Part shown: piece after piece, positions 6,068-7,758 of the stretch
How the letters are laid out: each line of letters begins with the position of its first letter
How positions within the stretch are numbered: position 1 is the first letter of the stretch
Assembly (NCBI GenBank): GCA_943325655.2
Contig: CALPQG020000103.1
Coordinates: 1 to 7,758, forward strand
Reading direction: 5' to 3'
From: Bifidobacterium breve
GTDB lineage: Bacteria > Bacteroidota > Bacteroidia > Cytophagales > UBA9547
Length of the DNA stretch: 7,758 nt
Made by a program: the position numbers and the translations under genes
The notes under the pieces: model-generated
Told to the model about the DNA's origin: nothing
Database searches by the model: none
What the model saw: only the letters and a program-made list of their open reading frames with translations

Positions 6068-7126
6068 ATGTCAAGCTACGAAGATCAAGACCAAAATCAA
6101 AAAGAAGAAATAGAGCATGTTGAAGAAGAACATGTTGAAGAAGAGCATGATGAAGAAGAGCATGATGAAGAAGAGCATGATGCTTATGGGAATCAAATTC
6201 CGAAAGAAGATAAGAAACGTTCATCTGTTTGGGTTTTTGTATTGTTGGCATTGGCCGTTGTTGAAGCAGGTGTTATTGGTTTTTTGATTTATTCTAATAC
6301 TTCAATCAATACGCAATTGGAATCAAAGTCAACTGAAGTGGTAGAAAAGACCAAAGAAGTTGAAAGTAAAACCAAGGAGCTTGATGAAATGAAGCAGCAA
6401 TTTATTGATTTGCAGGCTGAAAATGAAAAACTTGGTATTGATAATTCTAAATTGCTGGATGATTTGGCACAAGTAAATCAAATGCTTGACGAAGCCAAAA
6501 ATAGCAACATGTCGGTTGGGCAAATAAAAGCGAAGTACGACAAACAGTTAAAAAACTTGCGTAAAGAATTGGCTCTTCAGTTTCAACAAATCAAAGTTTT
6601 AAAACTCGAAAATGCTAAATTATCAGGTGATGTTTCTTCTTTGACCAATGAAAAATCTAAGTTAGGCGATTCACTCAAAGGAATCAGTACTGAGAAAGAT
6701 GAAATGGCTAAGCAAATAGAACTTGCCTCCGTGTTGAAAGCAGAGAATTTCGTATTTTCAGCATTAAATGCAAAAGGCAAAGAGTATAAAGGAACAGAGT
6801 TTAACCACAACAATATCAATAAATTGCGTATGGCTTTTTCTATTGGCGACAATAAAATTGCTAAAAAAGAACGTAAAGCAATTTATTTTGCCATGGTTGA
6901 TAATGGTGGAAATGTATTCAGTGATCCATTATTAGGTGGTGGAACGGTGACAATTGATGGTGATTTGAAATCTTACACAGCAAAAATGAATGTTGACTTT
7001 GACAATACCTTACAAAAAGTGGCTTTGATTTATGAAAAAGACAGTGACTTTGGTAAAGGACGTTACAAGGTGGTTATTTATTGTGATGGACATAAAATTG
7101 GCGATGGAAGTTTCTTAGTGAAATAA
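6068..7126 (+). CDS. Membrane-anchored coiled-coil protein with C-terminal beta domain
   Basis: This 352-residue protein has four parts. Residues 1-50 are a very acidic cytoplasmic tail with a pentapeptide repeat EH[VD]EE (16-38). After KKR, a membrane helix spans about 53-75, and the positive residues before it favour the N-terminus inside. Residues 78-218 are Lys/Glu-rich with heptad character, a long periplasmic coiled coil. Residues 219-352 form a predicted beta-rich domain, with strands such as KLRMAFSIGDNKI, AIYFAMVDNGGNVF and RYKVVIYCDGHKIGDGSFLV. That domain pattern (MAFSI.DN..A, a YF... strand, KG.Y.V.IY.DG..IG) recurs in uncharacterised Bacteroidetes proteins I recall, but I cannot give a family name. 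A spacer or signalling role across the envelope is inference. The ATG at 6068 is the only sensible start. A terminator on each side makes it a single-gene transcript. Confidence 0.85.
   Translation: MSSYEDQDQNQKEEIEHVEEEHVEEEHDEEEHDEEEHDAYGNQIPKEDKKRSSVWVFVLLALAVVEAGVIGFLIYSNTSINTQLESKSTEVVEKTKEVESKTKELDEMKQQFIDLQAENEKLGIDNSKLLDDLAQVNQMLDEAKNSNMSVGQIKAKYDKQLKNLRKELALQFQQIKVLKLENAKLSGDVSSLTNEKSKLGDSLKGISTEKDEMAKQIELASVLKAENFVFSALNAKGKEYKGTEFNHNNINKLRMAFSIGDNKIAKKERKAIYFAMVDNGGNVFSDPLLGGGTVTIDGDLKSYTAKMNVDFDNTLQKVALIYEKDSDFGKGRYKVVIYCDGHKIGDGSFLVK
6113..6181 (+). repeat. In-frame 15-bp tandem repeat coding EH[VD]EE
   Basis: There are 4.6 copies of a 15-bp unit (GAGCATGATGAAGAA in its commonest form). 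The first two carry valine in place of aspartate, and the last copies are identical at the DNA level. The unit length keeps the reading frame, so copy number can change without breaking the protein. Confidence 0.9.
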
Positions 7127-7144
7127 CCCATTTTAAAAACAAAT

Positions 7145-7187
7145 AAAAAAGTCTCCCGTCTATTTACTTGACGGGAGACTTTTTTTT
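7145..7187. terminator. Bidirectional terminator between convergent genes
   Basis: GTCTCCCGTC (7151-7160) pairs perfectly with GACGGGAGAC (7170-7179) across a 9-nt loop. The arms are flanked by A6 (7145-7150) and T8 (7180-7187), so the stem extends to 16 pairs and a T tract follows the stem on both strands. It serves the coiled-coil gene on the plus strand and the lipoprotein gene on the minus strand, whose stop codon is only 3 nt away. Confidence 0.95.
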
Positions 7188-7189
7188 AT

Positions 7190-7396
7190 TTATTTCTTTT
7201 CTTCTTTTTTTTCCTCCATCTTCTCTTCATTCTTAGTGGTACTGTCTTCTTTGACAGGTTCTTCTTGCATCATTTCAGAAGTTGAGGCTGTAGAGTCCTT
7301 TTTGGTAGTTTCTTCATTATCCTTTTTTGTTGAATCACAAGAAGAAAAGAATACGACTGTCAATGCAACAACAGAAGCAAATTTTAAGGTTTTCAT
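7190..7396 (-). CDS. Small lysine/glutamate-rich lipoprotein
   Basis: This 68-residue protein has a signal peptide of residues 1-19 (MKTLKFASVVALTVVFFSS) and a lipobox-like FSSC with the lipidated cysteine at C20. The mature 49 residues contain almost only K, E, D, T, S, M and Q, with no fold visible, and the protein ends in KKEEKK. Acidic and lysine residues soon after the cysteine (CDSTKKDNEE) resemble the export signals that send some Bacteroidetes lipoproteins to the cell surface. The family is not recognised; similar short, disordered lipoproteins are common in this phylum. It is transcribed towards the coiled-coil gene and shares its terminator. The signal peptide and lipobox make a chance ORF unlikely despite the short length. 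Confidence 0.8.
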   Translation of the reverse strand: MKTLKFASVVALTVVFFSSCDSTKKDNEETTKKDSTASTSEMMQEEPVKEDSTTKNEEKMEEKKEEKK

Positions 7397-7697
7397 AAGG
7401 ATTTAGCATTTTAAGGTTTAAAATATACCTTTATAAAAAAAGCATAAAAAGGTCACCCAAGAATTTGAAGGAATTTGTGTGAAAAAATTATAAAAAAAAA
7501 TGGCTCTGAGTTTCTTATACCAAATGCATTTTTAATATAGACCGTTTGTGTCAATTTTAATTTTATAATTCAGTAAATTTTATTTAGGATTAAGAGAATT
7601 TTTTTAAATTAAATTGAAAAAATTTTAGGTGATTTTTATAAAGAGATATAAATTTTCAATAGGAGCTTATTTACAATGTGTTATGAAATAAATATTA
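7397..7697. other. A+T-rich intergenic stretch, no gene seen
   Basis: About 300 bases upstream of the minus-strand lipoprotein gene, very rich in A and T, with no open frame of useful length on either strand. It should hold the lipoprotein promoter. A TATATTTT on the minus strand (near 7420-7427) partly fits the -7 consensus but has no -33 element at proper spacing, so none is called. Confidence 0.6.
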
Positions 7698-7758
7698 GGG
7701 CGTTTCCGCCGCGGCGGATCGCGTGTTCGGCACTCGTCCCGATTTTTTCGGGAAGCTC
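7698..7758 (+). repeat. G+C-rich palindromic block, probable interspersed repeat, cut by window edge
   Basis: Composition changes sharply from A+T-rich to G+C-rich at GGGCG (7698). The block holds a perfect 12-bp palindrome CCGCCGCGGCGG (7706-7717) and a hairpin CCCGA/TCGGG (7738-7742 with 7748-7752, T5 loop). It resembles the 'GGGCGTT-CC...GG-TCGGGCT' family of multicopy intergenic elements I recall from Bacteroidetes genomes. No reading frame is evident. The far end lies outside the window. Confidence 0.55.

Noticed and set aside
6066..6251. Minus-strand frame with a repeated HHALL motif
   Set aside because: It is the antisense reading of the EH[VD]EE repeat in the coiled-coil gene, with no start context or family likeness.
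7408..7431. Inverted repeats ATTTTAA/TTAAAAT and AAGGT/ACCTT upstream of the lipoprotein gene, as an operator
   Set aside because: Short, A+T-dominated and expected by chance in this composition; no matching site elsewhere in the window.

Overview
The window is A+T-rich bacterial DNA of Bacteroidetes type. The phylum is inferred from gene content: two DUF4199 membrane proteins, a DUF4197 protein, a Bacteroidetes-style dihydroorotase homologue, an rRNA cytosine-C5 methyltransferase homologue with the family's C-terminal NNYYPKE motif, and a 'TM plus coiled coil plus beta domain' envelope protein. No Shine-Dalgarno sequences were seen before the starts, which also fits. A genus cannot be given; a Chitinophagales or Sphingobacteriales-like lineage is a guess.

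Layout. 1-66: possible 3' end of an upstream gene overlapping the next start. 50-1309: dihydroorotase-family protein that has lost most metal ligands. 1352-1403: heptanucleotide tandem repeat running into the next start codon. 1404-3461: tight cluster of two DUF4199 membrane proteins and a membrane-anchored family 2 glycosyltransferase, with overlapping ends (4 and 14 nt), so probably one operon. 3462-3685: gene-free, packed with a second heptanucleotide repeat, two hairpins and a CTGAT repeat. 3686-4897: RsmF/NOL1-NOP2-Sun family protein lacking both catalytic cysteines. 4955-5842: exported DUF4197 protein, ending at a very long terminator hairpin. 6068-7126: single-gene unit for an envelope-anchored coiled-coil protein with an acidic His/Glu pentapeptide repeat. 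7145-7187: shared terminator between convergent genes. 7190-7396 (minus strand): small lipoprotein. 7397-7697: very A+T-rich, no gene. 7698-7758: abrupt G+C-rich palindromic block, probably the start of an interspersed repeat cut by the window edge.

The genes are mostly envelope or housekeeping. The DUF4199 pair and the glycosyltransferase plausibly act together at the inner membrane on a polyprenyl-phosphate sugar donor. No defence system, prophage, CRISPR array, tRNA or rRNA was seen. The most notable points are two apparent pseudoenzymes derived from housekeeping families, and two intergenic tandem repeats that share a 7-bp period and an ACWGA core.
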